Shown here piece after piece: positions 34,524-44,757 of a DNA stretch of 47,007 nucleotides. This DNA comes from Planctomycetota bacterium. Lineage in GTDB: Bacteria > Planctomycetota > Planctomycetia > Pirellulales > UBA1268. The stretch covers positions 1-47,007 of the forward strand of contig QWOP01000020.1 in the NCBI GenBank assembly GCA_003669605.1. The letters run 5' to 3'. Position numbers and translations under genes: made by a program. The notes under the pieces were generated by a model. It did no database searches. It saw nothing but the letters and a program-made list of their open reading frames with translations, and was not told where the DNA came from. How positions within the stretch are numbered: position 1 is the stretch's first letter; the number at the start of each line of letters is the position of its first letter.

Positions 34524-35816
34524 ATGGCCCGCGATCCCCGTCTGCTTGTCAAGACCTCACCCAAACAGATCGAGGCCGCCTGGAAACTCGCCAAAGAACG
34601 GTATGGCGCTCTCGGTGTCGATGTCGGGAAGGCACTCAAGTCCCTCCGTGCGATCCCCGTGTCGCTGCATTGCTGGCAGGGGGACGATGTCGGTGGCTTC
34701 GAGAGCCATGGGAATGCGATCGGCGGCGGACTGGCGGTGACGGGCAATTACCCCGGCCGGGCGCGGACGGCGGATGAACTGCGGGCCGATCTCGATCAGG
34801 CACTACTGCTCATCCCGGGCAGCCACCGCATCAACCTCCATGCTTTCTATGGAGAGTTCGCTGGAAAAAAGGTCGATCGCGACGCAGTGGAACCGATCCA
34901 CTTCAAGCACTGGATCGCCTGGGCCAAGGAGCGGGGAGTCGGCCTGGACTTCAATCCCTCGTGCTTCGCTCATCCCAAGGCCGCCGATGGCTTCACCCTC
35001 GCCCACCCGGAAAAGAGCATCCGGAAATTCTGGATCGAGCACTGTCGCCGCAGCCGGGAGATCGCAGCCACCATTGGCAAGGCGCTCGGCAGCCCCTGCG
35101 TGACTAACGTCTGGGTGCCGGACGGCTTTAAGGACACGCCGGCCGACCGGATGAGGGCCCGGGAGCGACTTGTGGAATCGCTCGACGCGGTGTTTGAGAA
35201 AAGTTTTCCGCCGCGCTATCTGCTCGACGCGGTGGAGCCGAAACTGTTCGGGATTGGCGCCGAGGCCTGCACCGTGGGATCGGCTGAGTTCTACCTGGGA
35301 TATGCCATTACCCGCAAGAAACTGCTCTGCTTGGACGCAGGGCACTTCCATCCCACGGAGACGATCTCCGATAAGATCTCGAGCGTGCTGCTCTACCTCC
35401 CGGAGATCCTCCTCCACGTCAGCCGTGGCGTTCGCTGGGACAGCGACCACGTCGTCACGTTCGCCGATGACCTGCTGGCCATCGCCCGGGAAATCGTGGC
35501 CTGTGGTGACCCGTCGCGGATCCATATTGGCCTCGACTACTTCGACGCCAGTATCAATCGCATCGCTGCTTGGACGATCGGCACCCGGAATATGCTTAAG
35601 TCGTTGCTGGTAGCGCTGCTCGAACCGCCGGGCATCCGGGCCGCCGAGGTCGCCAACGACACCACGGCACGGCTGGCCCTGCAGGAGGAATCCAGAGGGC
35701 TTCCGTTCGGTGCGGTGTGGGACTACTACTGTGAGGTTGAGGGGGTTCCCGTCGGGGAGGCGTGGCTGGCCGAAGTCCGCCGCTACGAAGACCAGGTCAC
35801 GGGAGGGCGGAAATGA
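34524..35816 (+). CDS. rhaA: L-rhamnose isomerase
   Basis: 430 residues; aligns almost end to end with E. coli RhaA (419 residues) and converts L-rhamnose to L-rhamnulose in the cytoplasm. Seen blocks: [90 protein letters not shown], and the metal/substrate sites [19 protein letters not shown] (His274) and VRWDSDHVV (Asp306-Asp308), plus [20 protein letters not shown]. Active-site residues appear intact. It runs 57 bases after the Fae homologue and overlaps the permease start by ATGA, so the permease is coupled to it. No rhaB, rhaD or sugar regulator is in the window; rhamnulose kinase and aldolase must be elsewhere if the pathway is complete. Confidence 0.96.
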   Translation: MARDPRLLVKTSPKQIEAAWKLAKERYGALGVDVGKALKSLRAIPVSLHCWQGDDVGGFESHGNAIGGGLAVTGNYPGRARTADELRADLDQALLLIPGSHRINLHAFYGEFAGKKVDRDAVEPIHFKHWIAWAKERGVGLDFNPSCFAHPKAADGFTLAHPEKSIRKFWIEHCRRSREIAATIGKALGSPCVTNVWVPDGFKDTPADRMRARERLVESLDAVFEKSFPPRYLLDAVEPKLFGIGAEACTVGSAEFYLGYAITRKKLLCLDAGHFHPTETISDKISSVLLYLPEILLHVSRGVRWDSDHVVTFADDLLAIAREIVACGDPSRIHIGLDYFDASINRIAAWTIGTRNMLKSLLVALLEPPGIRAAEVANDTTARLALQEESRGLPFGAVWDYYCEVEGVPVGEAWLAEVRRYEDQVTGGRK

Positions 35817-37258
35817 CAGGCAGGCATGACACCGGGTTGAGCCCCGAGCACGGTATGGTCGAGGAGATCGAGTCGCCGGCCGTCGGTTCGGAGTACGAAC
35901 GGCAGCCTGTTCCTGAGAAGGCTCTGATGGGGCCAAGTTCGTTCTGGGGGATGTACGCCGGCGAGCACACTGCCGGGACCGAGTTCATGATCGGCCCGCT
36001 GTTCGTGAAGTGGGGAGCCGATGCCTTCAGCCTGTTTGTCGGACTGTTGATCGGGAATCTGCTGGCGGTGCTCACCTGGCGTTATCTGACCGCGCCGATC
36101 GCCTGCAGCGAACGGCTGACGCTCTACTACAAGATGGAGAAGATTGCCGGCCGCCGTCTGGTGACCTTCTACAATCTCGCCAACGGCCTCCTCTTCTGCT
36201 TTCTCGCCGGGGCCATGATCACCGTATCGGCGACCGCAGTCGGGCCGTTCTTCCCGGAGGGAACGATTCTGATGCCGACGTTCTCCTCGACGATGCCCAC
36301 GGGGCCGGCCTGGATTGTCTCCTGCATCGTCATCGGCGCCGCGATGACCTTTGTGGCCCTCAAAGGGTACGACGTCGTGGCCCTCGTCGGCCACTATGCC
36401 GCGCCCTGGATGTTCCTCATCTTCCTAGCCTGTGCCATCGTCACGCTGGGCAAACTGGAAACGACCGACGTCTGGGGCCTCCTCACGCCGCCGCCGGGAA
36501 CGACCAAGTCGATCTCTTTTTTCGGGATCGTTCTCTTTGCCTGGTTCTGCAACGCCGCCATGCACATCGGCATGGCCGATCTTTCAGTCCTCCGCTTTGC
36601 GCGGAAGCCGAGCGCCGGTTGGGCCAGCGCAGCCGGGATGTTCCTCGGCCACTACGTCGCCTGGATCTGTGCCGCGATTCTCCTCATCTACTGGGTGCGG
36701 GAGCGGGGCGTCGATCCACAGGAAGGGAAGGATCCCGGCACGATGGTCAACGACGCCGTCGGTTGGGCGGGCTTGGTCTGCATCATCATCGCCGGATGGA
36801 CCACCGCAAATCCCACGATCTACCGGGCTGGCTTGGCATTCCAGGCGCTGTTTCCGGCGCTGTCGCGGACTGGTGCGACGTTGCTGGCCGGGGGGGTCTG
36901 TATCGCCTCCGGCATCTTCCCGGCGTTTGCCATGCGCCTCCTCGACTTCGTCGGCGTCTACGGCACGATTCTGGCCCCCGTCGGGGGGCTGATTGTCGTC
37001 GACCACTTTCTCGCCGATCGAGTGGGAATTCCCCGGGATCCTGCCGAGAAGAGCGGTTCGTCATTTAACGTCGCCGTCCTCATCGCCTGGATGGTGCCGG
37101 TTCTCGTCGGCCTGTCGATGACGGCTGTGTCGCCGGTCAATCCGTGGGGTTTTGAAGTGCCCGCGTGGTACCTGCCGCTCCCCTGCACGATTGCCTGCGG
37201 GATTCTTTACATCATCCTCTCAAAACTTGCTGGCGGTCGCTCCGCAGCAATCGCCTGA
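35813..37258 (+). CDS. NCS1-family (cytosine/purine permease-like) transporter
   Basis: 481-residue membrane protein with about 12 hydrophobic segments, related to NCS1 nucleobase/allantoin/hydantoin permeases such as CodB. Typical features: [20 protein letters not shown] near TM1-2, [20 protein letters not shown] at the TM6-7 region, and [20 protein letters not shown] with [17 protein letters not shown] towards the end. Translation is coupled to rhaA by ATGA overlap (35813-35816) with a GGGAGGG Shine-Dalgarno. The coupling to an isomerase suggests it imports rhamnose or a related compound instead of a nucleobase. That is inference; known NCS1 proteins carry nitrogenous bases. Confidence 0.87.
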   Translation: MTGRHDTGLSPEHGMVEEIESPAVGSEYERQPVPEKALMGPSSFWGMYAGEHTAGTEFMIGPLFVKWGADAFSLFVGLLIGNLLAVLTWRYLTAPIACSERLTLYYKMEKIAGRRLVTFYNLANGLLFCFLAGAMITVSATAVGPFFPEGTILMPTFSSTMPTGPAWIVSCIVIGAAMTFVALKGYDVVALVGHYAAPWMFLIFLACAIVTLGKLETTDVWGLLTPPPGTTKSISFFGIVLFAWFCNAAMHIGMADLSVLRFARKPSAGWASAAGMFLGHYVAWICAAILLIYWVRERGVDPQEGKDPGTMVNDAVGWAGLVCIIIAGWTTANPTIYRAGLAFQALFPALSRTGATLLAGGVCIASGIFPAFAMRLLDFVGVYGTILAPVGGLIVVDHFLADRVGIPRDPAEKSGSSFNVAVLIAWMVPVLVGLSMTAVSPVNPWGFEVPAWYLPLPCTIACGILYIILSKLAGGRSAAIA

Positions 37259-37275
37259 TCCTGGGAGCATTCCGC

Positions 37276-37467
37276 ATGCAGACGCCTGCCAGATCCCGGT
37301 TCCACACCCCGGCCAAGATCGTTGGACTCTCGGCCCTTGCCGGGACGATCCTCCCTCCGCTGGCATTCGTACTCGGCGTGATGCCGCTCGACGCCGTCAA
37401 GGTGATGATGTTCATCTCCACAATCGCCTGGTTCGCGGCGGCCCCCTCGTGGATGAAGGTTGACTGA
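37276..37467 (+). CDS. Small membrane protein, possible permease partner
   Basis: 63 residues with two probable transmembrane helices: AKIVGLSALAGTILPPLAFV and LDAVKVMMFISTIAWFAAAP, joined by a short loop. A GGAG Shine-Dalgarno 9 bases before ATG 37276 and a 17-base gap from the NCS1 permease stop argue it is real and co-transcribed. Small two-helix proteins of this kind often act as subunits or stabilisers of adjacent transporters; that role is inferred from position. I do not recognise a named family. Confidence 0.75.
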   Translation: MQTPARSRFHTPAKIVGLSALAGTILPPLAFVLGVMPLDAVKVMMFISTIAWFAAAPSWMKVD

Positions 37468-37594
37468 CGAGTAGGCTCCGGCGGGCAGCGCCGGACGAAG
37501 TGGCGGCCAGTTGCCCACGCAGCGTGTGGCCCCAAAGGCGACAGGCTTGCCTCGAGGACGTCGCGCCAGCAGCAGATCAACGGAGGGTTTTTCG

Positions 37595-39085
37595 TTGCAT
37601 CAGATCATTCCCACTGGCGAGGCCACCGGGATCCTCCCCACCGGCGATCCGACGAGGCCGATCACCGTCATCGGCACTCCGGCGATTTGCGCGTCGTTCG
37701 ACGCAGTCTGCCTGCGGCAGGCGATCAACTCACGGCGTGCGCCTGGGGTCACCGACTTGATCCTCAATCCCGACGGCCACTGTGGCTATGGCGCGCCTGT
37801 GGGCTCCGTGCTCGTCTCGCCGACGCATATCTATCCAGGTCCCGTGGGGGTCGACATCAAGTGCTCGATGAGCCTGCTTCAGTTCGATCTCCCGGCGGAG
37901 GCGATCCTCGAAAAGAGTGTTCGGCGGGCGCTGATCAAAGCGCTCTGCGAGCGGATCCCGACGGGAATGGGGAAGGGCCAACGGGATGTGAAGAAGGGGC
38001 GAATGGTGTCGTCTGGCACCGGCCAACGGTTGCTGGTGGAGGGGGCATCAAAGGAAGTGTGCAACGAGCTCGGCATCCGGCCTGAGTGGGCGTCACGCTG
38101 CGAGGATGCCTGCCATGACGGCCATGACGGCCATGACGGTACGAGTGGGACACTCGGCGCTCGCCTCAAACTCCACCTCGATCGCGGCAGCATCCACAAC
38201 TTCGACGCCAAAATCTCCCAACTGGGATCCTACGGCGGCGGCAATCACTTTGGGGAGTGCGAGGTGGTCGACGTGGCCGACAACGACCGCGCCCGACGGA
38301 GTGCGAAGGTCTTCGGGCTCTGCGACGGAAAGGTCGCTTTTCTCTCCCACTGCGGGTCGCGTGGTATGGGGCACGCGCTGGCGATGGGGCAGTTTCACGA
38401 CCTCCAGCGGCGCTTTGCCGAGGGCGACATTCCCCTACCGGGCGGCGACAAAGAACTCGTCTACGCCCCGCTGGGGTCGCCCGAAGCCAATGCCTACCTC
38501 GATGACATGGCACTGGGAGCCAACTTCGCCACCCTCAACCACCTGCTCATCAACGCCCTCGTCCTGGAGGCCTTTCGAGATGTGTTCCCCGGCGTCGAGG
38601 GCCAGTTGGTGTATCTCATCAGCCACAATATCGCCCGTCGTGAAACTGTCGACGGACATTCGGCCTGGGTGCATCGCAAGGGAGCGACGCGGGCCTTCCC
38701 CGCCGGTCACCCCGCCCTCGCCGGCACCCGCTATGCAGAAACCGGGCATCCGATCCTTCTGCCCGGCAATCCGCAGGCCGGATCGTGCGTCATGGTGGCT
38801 GAGCCCGGGGCGAAACTCTCCTGCTACAGCGTCAACCACGGGCTTGGTCGGGCGATGGGACGGAGAGCAGCGATCCGCGCTCTCGACCAAGCGACGATCG
38901 ACAGAGCATTTGCCGAACACGACATCCTCAGTAATTGCCACCGATACCCGCTCGACGAGGCCCCGGCGGCCTACAAGGACTTCGACGAAGTGCTGCGGAG
39001 CGTAAAACTCGCTGGGCTGGCCAGCGAAGTCGCAAGGCTCCGGGCCCGGTTCGTGATCAAGGACGGAGACAAAGCCGATGACTGA
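37595..39085 (+). CDS. rtcB: RtcB-family RNA ligase
   Basis: 496 residues. RtcB joins 2',3'-cyclic phosphate or 3'-phosphate and 5'-OH RNA ends using GTP and Mn2+. Visible motifs: GPVGVDIKCSM (canonical DIGCGM; metal Cys90 kept), GSYGGGNHFGECEVVD (canonical GGGNHFxE), FLSHCGSRGMGHALA, VYLISHNIARRETVDG, WVHRKGATRAFPAGHP, and SVNHGLGRAMGRRAAI, whose His should be the guanylylated residue (canonical SHGAGR). TTG 37595 is chosen as start because of an ideal GGAGGG 7 bases upstream; the open frame also begins at TTG 37511. An unusual HDGHDGHDG insertion is encoded by a 9-bp repeat (38113-38139). No archease or RtcA neighbours. This is the diverged planctomycete type, so activity should not be assumed. 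Confidence 0.93.
   Translation: MHQIIPTGEATGILPTGDPTRPITVIGTPAICASFDAVCLRQAINSRRAPGVTDLILNPDGHCGYGAPVGSVLVSPTHIYPGPVGVDIKCSMSLLQFDLPAEAILEKSVRRALIKALCERIPTGMGKGQRDVKKGRMVSSGTGQRLLVEGASKEVCNELGIRPEWASRCEDACHDGHDGHDGTSGTLGARLKLHLDRGSIHNFDAKISQLGSYGGGNHFGECEVVDVADNDRARRSAKVFGLCDGKVAFLSHCGSRGMGHALAMGQFHDLQRRFAEGDIPLPGGDKELVYAPLGSPEANAYLDDMALGANFATLNHLLINALVLEAFRDVFPGVEGQLVYLISHNIARRETVDGHSAWVHRKGATRAFPAGHPALAGTRYAETGHPILLPGNPQAGSCVMVAEPGAKLSCYSVNHGLGRAMGRRAAIRALDQATIDRAFAEHDILSNCHRYPLDEAPAAYKDFDEVLRSVKLAGLASEVARLRARFVIKDGDKADD
38113..38139 (+). repeat. Three 9-bp repeats in rtcB (HDG repeat)
   Basis: CCATGACGG occurs three times in tandem and encodes part of CHDGHDGHDG (residues 173-182), a His/Asp-rich insertion just before the canonical GGGNHF motif. 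Confidence 0.85.
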
Positions 39086-39135
39086 TCTGCGACCCTTGGG
39101 TGAAAACAGCGACGGCGCCCGAAGGGGCACACAAA

Positions 39136-40371
39136 TCAGGTCTCGGCGTATTCTTCGAGAAGGCTCTCGATCCTTCCGAAGACGTCGGCCATCAGTTCGG
39201 CGTCGGGGAGGAGCGTGACCCGGAAGTGATCGCGGTAGGGGACGTTGAAACTCGATCCTGGGGCGACGAGAACGTGCTTGCGTTCCAGGAGATCGAGCGC
39301 GAAGGCTTGGTCGGAGAAGCCGGCCGCCGCGCCGCCGAGCCGTTCGGTGAGGATGCGGACGAAGCCGTACATCGCTCCCCGCGGCGCGACGAGTGAGAGG
39401 AAGCGGCTGTTCTTGACCGCTTCCAAGAGCGCACCGCGGGTGGCATGGAGTCGGCCTCCCGGACGAGTGAGATCGAAGATCGACTGGTGGCCCCCCAGTG
39501 CCGTCTGCACGGCGTATTGCCCCGGGACGTTGGAGCACAGCCGCAGCGACGCGAGCAACTCCACTGCTTGGATGTAATCGCGGGCGTGTTCGCGTTCGCC
39601 GGAGAACACCAGCCAGCCGACGCGGAGGCCGCAGGCCCGGTAGATCTTCGAGAGCCCAGCAAAAGTGAGGCAGAGAGTGTGTTTGGCAAGCGGAGCGGTG
39701 GGAATAAACTCCGCGTCCCCGTAGAGCATCTCGTCGTAGATCTCGTCGGCGCAGAACACGAGATGGTGCTTTTCGGCGATCGCCGCGAGTCCCTCGAGCA
39801 CCTGGCGCGAGTAGACTGCTCCGGTCGGGTTGTTGGGGTTGATGACGACGATGGCCCGCGTCCGGTCAGTGACCAACCGCGCTACCTCGGCAGGGTCGGG
39901 GACGAAGCCGTTTTCCGGACGACAGGGGTAATGAACTGCCTTGGCGCCGTGGATGACCACCGAGGCTGTCCACAGCGGATAGTCGGGGCTCGGCACCAAC
40001 ACCTCGTCTCCGGGGTTGAGCAGCGCCCGCATGCTGATCATGATCAACTCGGAAACGCCATTGCCGATAAACACATCCTCAGCGCTGACGTCCATCACGC
40101 CGCGGTTCTGCTGCTGCATGACCACCGCCTCGCGGGCGGGAAAAATCCCCTTCTGGTGCGAGTAGGGGTCGGCCTGATGGAGATTTTCGACGACGGCAAC
40201 GCGCATCGATCCCGGCATGCGGAAACCGAAAGCACCGGGGTTGCCGATGTTGAGTTTGACGATTTCGTGCCCCTCCCGCTCCAACTGCTCGGCGCGGCGG
40301 GCCAGCGCCCCCCGGATCTCGTATTTGACCTCGTGGAGGTGTTCGGAGGCACGCAGCAAGGGGAGACTCAT
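39136..40371 (-). CDS. alaA: AlaA-type pyridoxal-phosphate aminotransferase (alanine transaminase)
   Basis: 411-residue class I/II aminotransferase. It aligns along its length with E. coli AlaA (glutamate-pyruvate transaminase): LNIGNPGAFGFRMPGS, DVFIGNGVSELIMISMRALL, GDEVLVPSPDYPLWTASVVI, VINPNNPTGAVYSRQVLEGL, FCADEIYDEMLYGDAEFIP, the PLP-lysine block FAGLSKIYRACGLRVGWLVF, LRLCSNVPGQYAVQTALGGH, and the C-terminal Arg motif RDHFRVTLLP. It probably makes alanine from pyruvate and glutamate. ATG 40371 (MSLPLLRASEHLHEVKYEIR) is preferred over ATG 40491, since the extra 40 residues lack similarity. It converges with rtcB with a 50-base gap and no clear terminator between. Confidence 0.94.
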   Translation of the reverse strand: MSLPLLRASEHLHEVKYEIRGALARRAEQLEREGHEIVKLNIGNPGAFGFRMPGSMRVAVVENLHQADPYSHQKGIFPAREAVVMQQQNRGVMDVSAEDVFIGNGVSELIMISMRALLNPGDEVLVPSPDYPLWTASVVIHGAKAVHYPCRPENGFVPDPAEVARLVTDRTRAIVVINPNNPTGAVYSRQVLEGLAAIAEKHHLVFCADEIYDEMLYGDAEFIPTAPLAKHTLCLTFAGLSKIYRACGLRVGWLVFSGEREHARDYIQAVELLASLRLCSNVPGQYAVQTALGGHQSIFDLTRPGGRLHATRGALLEAVKNSRFLSLVAPRGAMYGFVRILTERLGGAAAGFSDQAFALDLLERKHVLVAPGSSFNVPYRDHFRVTLLPDAELMADVFGRIESLLEEYAET

Positions 40372-40581
40372 GGGTCGGAGTCCGGGGCTTCGGAGGCTGG
40401 GCAGGCAAAAAGGAACCGGAGGACCTTTTGAGATTACCATGCAGGGGGTTTTTTGGTGGCGCGGCAGACTCCCCCGACAAAATGGGAACACCTGCGTGAA
40501 AAGCTGTTCGTGACACCCCGACGGCGTTGTCGCCTGAGGTGATGAGAAGGGTCTTTTACCCTCAGGCTAAGGGAGGTTGTG

Positions 40582-43242
40582 ATGGCACCGCTTATTGTCG
40601 AATTCCTGGTCCCAGCTTTTTTCGGGTTGCTGGTGCTGTGGGTCGTGTGCGTTGTGCCGATCAAAACCTTCTTGGCCGTGAAACGCCTCCGGGCTGAGCA
40701 AGAGCGGGGATTGGCCAGCATCAACTCCCGGCTTTGCTCCCTCGAGACCCTCGCCAATCGGGCCGATGAGCGCCTCGATTCCATTGCCGAGCGACGGCAG
40801 ATGGCCGCTGCCGACTCGGTGCGATCTCCGCAGCCTGCCGAGGCTGTGGAGATGGAGCGAGCCGCTGTGTCCGATACGCCGGCGACGATTCTCTCCGCGG
40901 CCCCCGCTCCGTTGGACACGGTCGGACGGGCAGGTTCGTTGGCGGTTCCGGATGGCATTCCAAAGCGCGACGCCGTCGAGGAGGCGGCAAAGATTCCTCT
41001 GCCGCCACGCCAGCCCGTTTCCCGAGAGCCGGGGCGGTTTGAGGCGGCGGCGTTTGCGACACTCCAAAAGATTTGGAATTGGATCATCGTTGGCGAGGAA
41101 CACGTTCCTGAGGGAGTCTCCCCCGAGTTCGCCGTCGCCAGCCAGTGGCTGCTGCGGATCGGCATTATTACTCTCGTCTCTGGCATCGGCTTCTTCCTCA
41201 AGTACTCCATCGACCAAGGCTTATTCCCCGAGGAAGCCCGCGTCGGCCTGACCGTGATCACGGCACTGGCGATGCTCGTCGGCGGCACCCGACTCCTCGG
41301 TGGCCGCTACCAGACCCTCGGGCAGGGGTTGATGGGAGGGGGGCTCGCCGCCCTCTACTTCGCCATCTTCGCGGCGCACCAACTGTTTCATCTCATCGAT
41401 GCCACCCCCGCCTTCGCACTCATGGCAGCCGTCACGGTTCTTTCCGGAGGGATCGCAGTCGTCTTCGACTCGATACTCGTGGCGATTCTTGGGATCATCG
41501 GCGGATACGCGACGCCGTTCATGCTGAGCACGGCTCCGACCAGCCTGACCCCGCTGTTTGGCTACCTCCTGATCCTCGGGCTCGGTGTCCTGGGGCTCTG
41601 CTTTCGAAAAAACTGGCCGCTGGTCAACATGCTGGCATTCGTGGGCACCTGGGGACTGGTCGTCCCGGCCATGCCTCGAACTGACACTCCGGCCCTGTTT
41701 TGGGAATTGTTTCCCTTCCTCATCGGCTACTTCATTCTTTTCTCGACCGCGACGTTCCTTTTTAAGATCGTCCGGGGACTGAAGGCCGATCTCATTGACC
41801 TGATCGCGCTGTTGCTCAACGCTACGGTGTTCTTCGTCGTCGGTCGGAGGATGATCGATCAAGCGTTCCAAGCCACGTATGGGAGCCAGCCGGTCGCCCT
41901 TCTCGCCCTGGGGCTGGCCGCCTTCTACGCGGCACACGTGTGGATCGTGCTTCAAGCCCGGATCGTCGACCGCGAGCTGATCGTCTCCTTTCTCGGGCTG
42001 GCGTCGTTCTTCGTCGCCATCACGATGCCCCTCATCCTCTCCAAGGAGTGGGTGACCGCGAGTTGGGCGATCCAGGCCGTCGTCATGCTCTGGATGGCCG
42101 AGCGGCTTGGGAGCCGGTTCCTCCGCCTCGCCGCCAGTGCGATCCTCGGGCTGGTGCTGTGCCGGTTTTTCTTCCTCGACCTCAGGACCACGTTCCGATT
42201 TGCTCCTCACCTTGAATCCGTGCCACTGGCCGACTTCACCAGGGAACTCCTCGGCCGGATCGCCTCCTTTGGAATTCCAATCGCTTGCCTGGGGGCCGCG
42301 TCGTGGTTCCTCCGTCGGGCCGCAGTTGCCGAAGCGTCCGGATCGCCCAATCGTGAACTGCCGATTGAGCCCGGCAACGACATCGGGTCGGTTGGTCAAG
42401 CATCGCAGTTTGTCGAGGCCGCGATCATCGCCATGGTGGCGATGATCGGCCTCTATCTCCACCTCGAAGTCTCTCGCACGATGGGCTATCTCCACGCGCC
42501 GCTGCGGCTGCCGATGCTCACGATCCTCTGGATCGGAGCCTGTCTGTTCATCTTCAGCCGTATCCGGACATGGGGAGAAACGTTGAGTATTCCTCTCTTC
42601 TTGGCCGCCGTTGCTGCCGTGATCATCAAACTGTGTTTCTGGGATCTTCCTCAGTGGGGGCTCCAAGGCAATTACGTGTACGCTGGACCTTGGTCGGAAC
42701 ATCTCGCGCTGATGCGACTGGTCGACTTTGGTGCCGTCGCCGGATTCCTCATCGCCGTGACGGCCCTGGCGACCACTCACAAGCCGCTGGAGATCGTCCG
42801 GCAACTGTGCGCAGTGGCCTCCGTCGCCACGCTCCTCACCTGGAGCACGCTTGAAGTCAATTCCTTTCTCTATGACTACAAGCCGGGCTTTCGCCCCGGC
42901 GGCGTCTCCATCACCTGGGCCCTCTTTGCCCTGGCCTTTATCGTTGCCGGTATCAGTCGCCGGCTCCCGGCCCTCCGCTACTGCGGCCTGATCCTCTTTG
43001 CCGTCGTCGCGATCAAGGTCTTCACGATCGATCTCGATAACCTCGATCCCATCTGGAGAATCGTCGCTTTTGTGATCCTCGGGGTTCTCCTTCTGGTGGG
43101 TTCCTTCCTCTACCTCCGCTTCCGCGAGACAATTCAGAGCGGGCCGCGGCCATCCGCCGCGGCGGATGGGGGGGCACCCGGCAGCCAAGGGCCCCACGAC
43201 CGCGGCAGCGACAACTCCTCCGGGAAGGAAGACAACGCATGA
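40582..43242 (+). CDS. DUF2339 domain-containing multi-pass membrane protein
   Basis: About 886 residues. An N-terminal membrane helix ([20 protein letters not shown]) is followed by a charged coiled coil ([20 protein letters not shown]) and a variable linker. From about residue 195 there are some two dozen hydrophobic segments with the DUF2339 (PF10101) core: [78 protein letters not shown] 40579 or ATG 40582 both sit after GGGAGG; spacing favours ATG. It overlaps the DUF3999 gene by ATGA (43239-43242). The two families are regular genetic partners; function unknown, probably cell envelope. Confidence 0.92.
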   Translation: MAPLIVEFLVPAFFGLLVLWVVCVVPIKTFLAVKRLRAEQERGLASINSRLCSLETLANRADERLDSIAERRQMAAADSVRSPQPAEAVEMERAAVSDTPATILSAAPAPLDTVGRAGSLAVPDGIPKRDAVEEAAKIPLPPRQPVSREPGRFEAAAFATLQKIWNWIIVGEEHVPEGVSPEFAVASQWLLRIGIITLVSGIGFFLKYSIDQGLFPEEARVGLTVITALAMLVGGTRLLGGRYQTLGQGLMGGGLAALYFAIFAAHQLFHLIDATPAFALMAAVTVLSGGIAVVFDSILVAILGIIGGYATPFMLSTAPTSLTPLFGYLLILGLGVLGLCFRKNWPLVNMLAFVGTWGLVVPAMPRTDTPALFWELFPFLIGYFILFSTATFLFKIVRGLKADLIDLIALLLNATVFFVVGRRMIDQAFQATYGSQPVALLALGLAAFYAAHVWIVLQARIVDRELIVSFLGLASFFVAITMPLILSKEWVTASWAIQAVVMLWMAERLGSRFLRLAASAILGLVLCRFFFLDLRTTFRFAPHLESVPLADFTRELLGRIASFGIPIACLGAASWFLRRAAVAEASGSPNRELPIEPGNDIGSVGQASQFVEAAIIAMVAMIGLYLHLEVSRTMGYLHAPLRLPMLTILWIGACLFIFSRIRTWGETLSIPLFLAAVAAVIIKLCFWDLPQWGLQGNYVYAGPWSEHLALMRLVDFGAVAGFLIAVTALATTHKPLEIVRQLCAVASVATLLTWSTLEVNSFLYDYKPGFRPGGVSITWALFALAFIVAGISRRLPALRYCGLILFAVVAIKVFTIDLDNLDPIWRIVAFVILGVLLLVGSFLYLRFRETIQSGPRPSAAADGGAPGSQGPHDRGSDNSSGKEDNA

Positions 43243-44705
43243 AACATTTCCCTTTCCGCGGACTTCTTTGTGCCGCGATCCTTGTCGCCGGAGTCTGTTC
43301 GAGTGTCGGTCTGCAGCCGGTTCGAGCTGCTGATACCGAGCACCTCCAGTATCGTCGCTCGATTTCTGTGGGTCCTCGGGCCACCGAGGAGCTCGTGGCA
43401 GTCCGTCTCGATGCAGCTGTCGCTGCTGTCACTGCTGACGGTTTTGCTGATGTCCGGGTCGTCGACACAAGTGGTCGCGAGGTCTCGCGGATCCTCCGCC
43501 GGGCGTCGGTCGTCAAGACCCGTTCGGTGCGGAAGTCGTTTCCCGTCGGCGCTCCCCGGGTAAAGCCCCTGCCGGGGGGCGGTCTGGAGATCGAGTTCAC
43601 AATCGATTCCGAACGATACCCCGCTGCCGTAGACGGCTTTCGCATCGACACTCCCTTGAAGAACTTCGAACAGCGAGTGCAGGTGCACAGGCTCGACGTG
43701 ACTGGCACGTGGCAGCCGGTCGGCGACGACACCCTCCTGTTCGACTACTCGCAGTGGATGGATACCCGCCAGATCGACGTCGCTTTTCCCCATGGTCAGC
43801 GTCAGCCCCCCGGCGGCACCTGGCGGATCACCGTCGATGAAACAACGATCGAACAGCAGTCAGCGCTGTCTGAGCTCATCCGGACCCTCGAAGGGGGCGT
43901 TGAGACTGGCCGCAAGGAGGAGATTGCCGTTGTTCGGCAGCCGTTTCGCATCGATTCGATTCATGCTTGGCACACCGACGACATCGCTGAGATCCAACTG
44001 GCCGACGGCATCGATGTGCCGCTGGCTGACTTCCGCGTCGACGAAGAGGTGAAAGAGAAGCGGACGAGGATCCGTGTCACGAGTCATCGCGAGCCGATCA
44101 CCGCCCTGCGACTGTCCGTGGCCGACCGCAATTTCAAACGACTGGCCCGGATTGAAGGAATTGTGCCCGATGGAAGCGGCCAGGAACGGGATCGCTCGTT
44201 GTCTCGGTCGGTCCTCGGCAGTTCCCGCGTCCAGCGCTTCGATCTCCGCGGGATCAGCGACGAGCAACTCCTCATCCCAATCCCGGAATCGAGGCACACT
44301 GACTACGAGATCGTGATCGACAACGCTGATAGTCCCCCGCTCGACGTGACCGCCGTGACGGCCGTCGGCCCGGCCTACGAACTGGTGTTTCTCGCCCGGC
44401 CAGGAATCGACTACCGGCTGGCCTACGGCGGCGTCACCGCAGACGACCGCCCTTTTCCTGTGCCGCAGTACGACACCGCGGCCCTTGACGTCGCTCTGGC
44501 GGCGGGAAAGGTGCCGCTCGAAGGGGGCTTTGAGGCTGTGGAGGAAATCGCCGTCGTGCCGGTCGAACGCCCCTGGCTCGCGCGGCTGCTCGGCAATCGC
44601 TTCCTGATTGGCGGCATGATCGTACTTCTTGCCCTCGTCCTTGGGCTCTCGCTCTTCCGTGCCGCCAAGCGGATAGACGGAGTCGACAGCGATGCAGGCA
44701 GGTGA
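43239..44705 (+). CDS. DUF3999 family exported membrane-anchored protein
   Basis: 488-residue partner of the DUF2339 protein. Signal peptide ([20 protein letters not shown]) leads to beta-rich domains: [20 protein letters not shown], a [18 protein letters not shown] strand pair, [37 protein letters not shown]-terminal helix ([20 protein letters not shown]) and a short basic tail complete the protein. This is the usual DUF3999 plan: a large periplasmic part on a single C-terminal anchor. It overlaps the DUF2339 gene by ATGA, so expression is coupled. Function unknown; a complex of both proteins is likely from their co-occurrence. Confidence 0.88.
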   Translation: MKHFPFRGLLCAAILVAGVCSSVGLQPVRAADTEHLQYRRSISVGPRATEELVAVRLDAAVAAVTADGFADVRVVDTSGREVSRILRRASVVKTRSVRKSFPVGAPRVKPLPGGGLEIEFTIDSERYPAAVDGFRIDTPLKNFEQRVQVHRLDVTGTWQPVGDDTLLFDYSQWMDTRQIDVAFPHGQRQPPGGTWRITVDETTIEQQSALSELIRTLEGGVETGRKEEIAVVRQPFRIDSIHAWHTDDIAEIQLADGIDVPLADFRVDEEVKEKRTRIRVTSHREPITALRLSVADRNFKRLARIEGIVPDGSGQERDRSLSRSVLGSSRVQRFDLRGISDEQLLIPIPESRHTDYEIVIDNADSPPLDVTAVTAVGPAYELVFLARPGIDYRLAYGGVTADDRPFPVPQYDTAALDVALAAGKVPLEGGFEAVEEIAVVPVERPWLARLLGNRFLIGGMIVLLALVLGLSLFRAAKRIDGVDSDAGR

Positions 44706-44757
44706 GCGACTGCCTCCCCGATCGGTCGCCTTTCGCCGCAAGCGCCTGCCGATGGCC

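Noticed and set aside
38113-38139. Non-coding repeat array or regulatory site in rtcB
   Set aside because: Only three 9-base units, in frame inside a conserved gene; best explained as a small coding insertion.
33912-39085. Bacterial microcompartment rhamnose/fucose locus
   Set aside because: Rhamnose isomerase is present but there are no shell proteins, aldolase or aldehyde dehydrogenase in the window.
41221-43197. 658-codon minus-strand open frame
   Set aside because: Antisense to the DUF2339 membrane gene; its strongly charged composition is the complement of hydrophobic codons.
44706-44757. Terminator between the convergent DUF3999 and Dabb genes
   Set aside because: Only a 5-bp GCGAC/GTCGC stem with a long loop and a three-base T-run; too weak to call.
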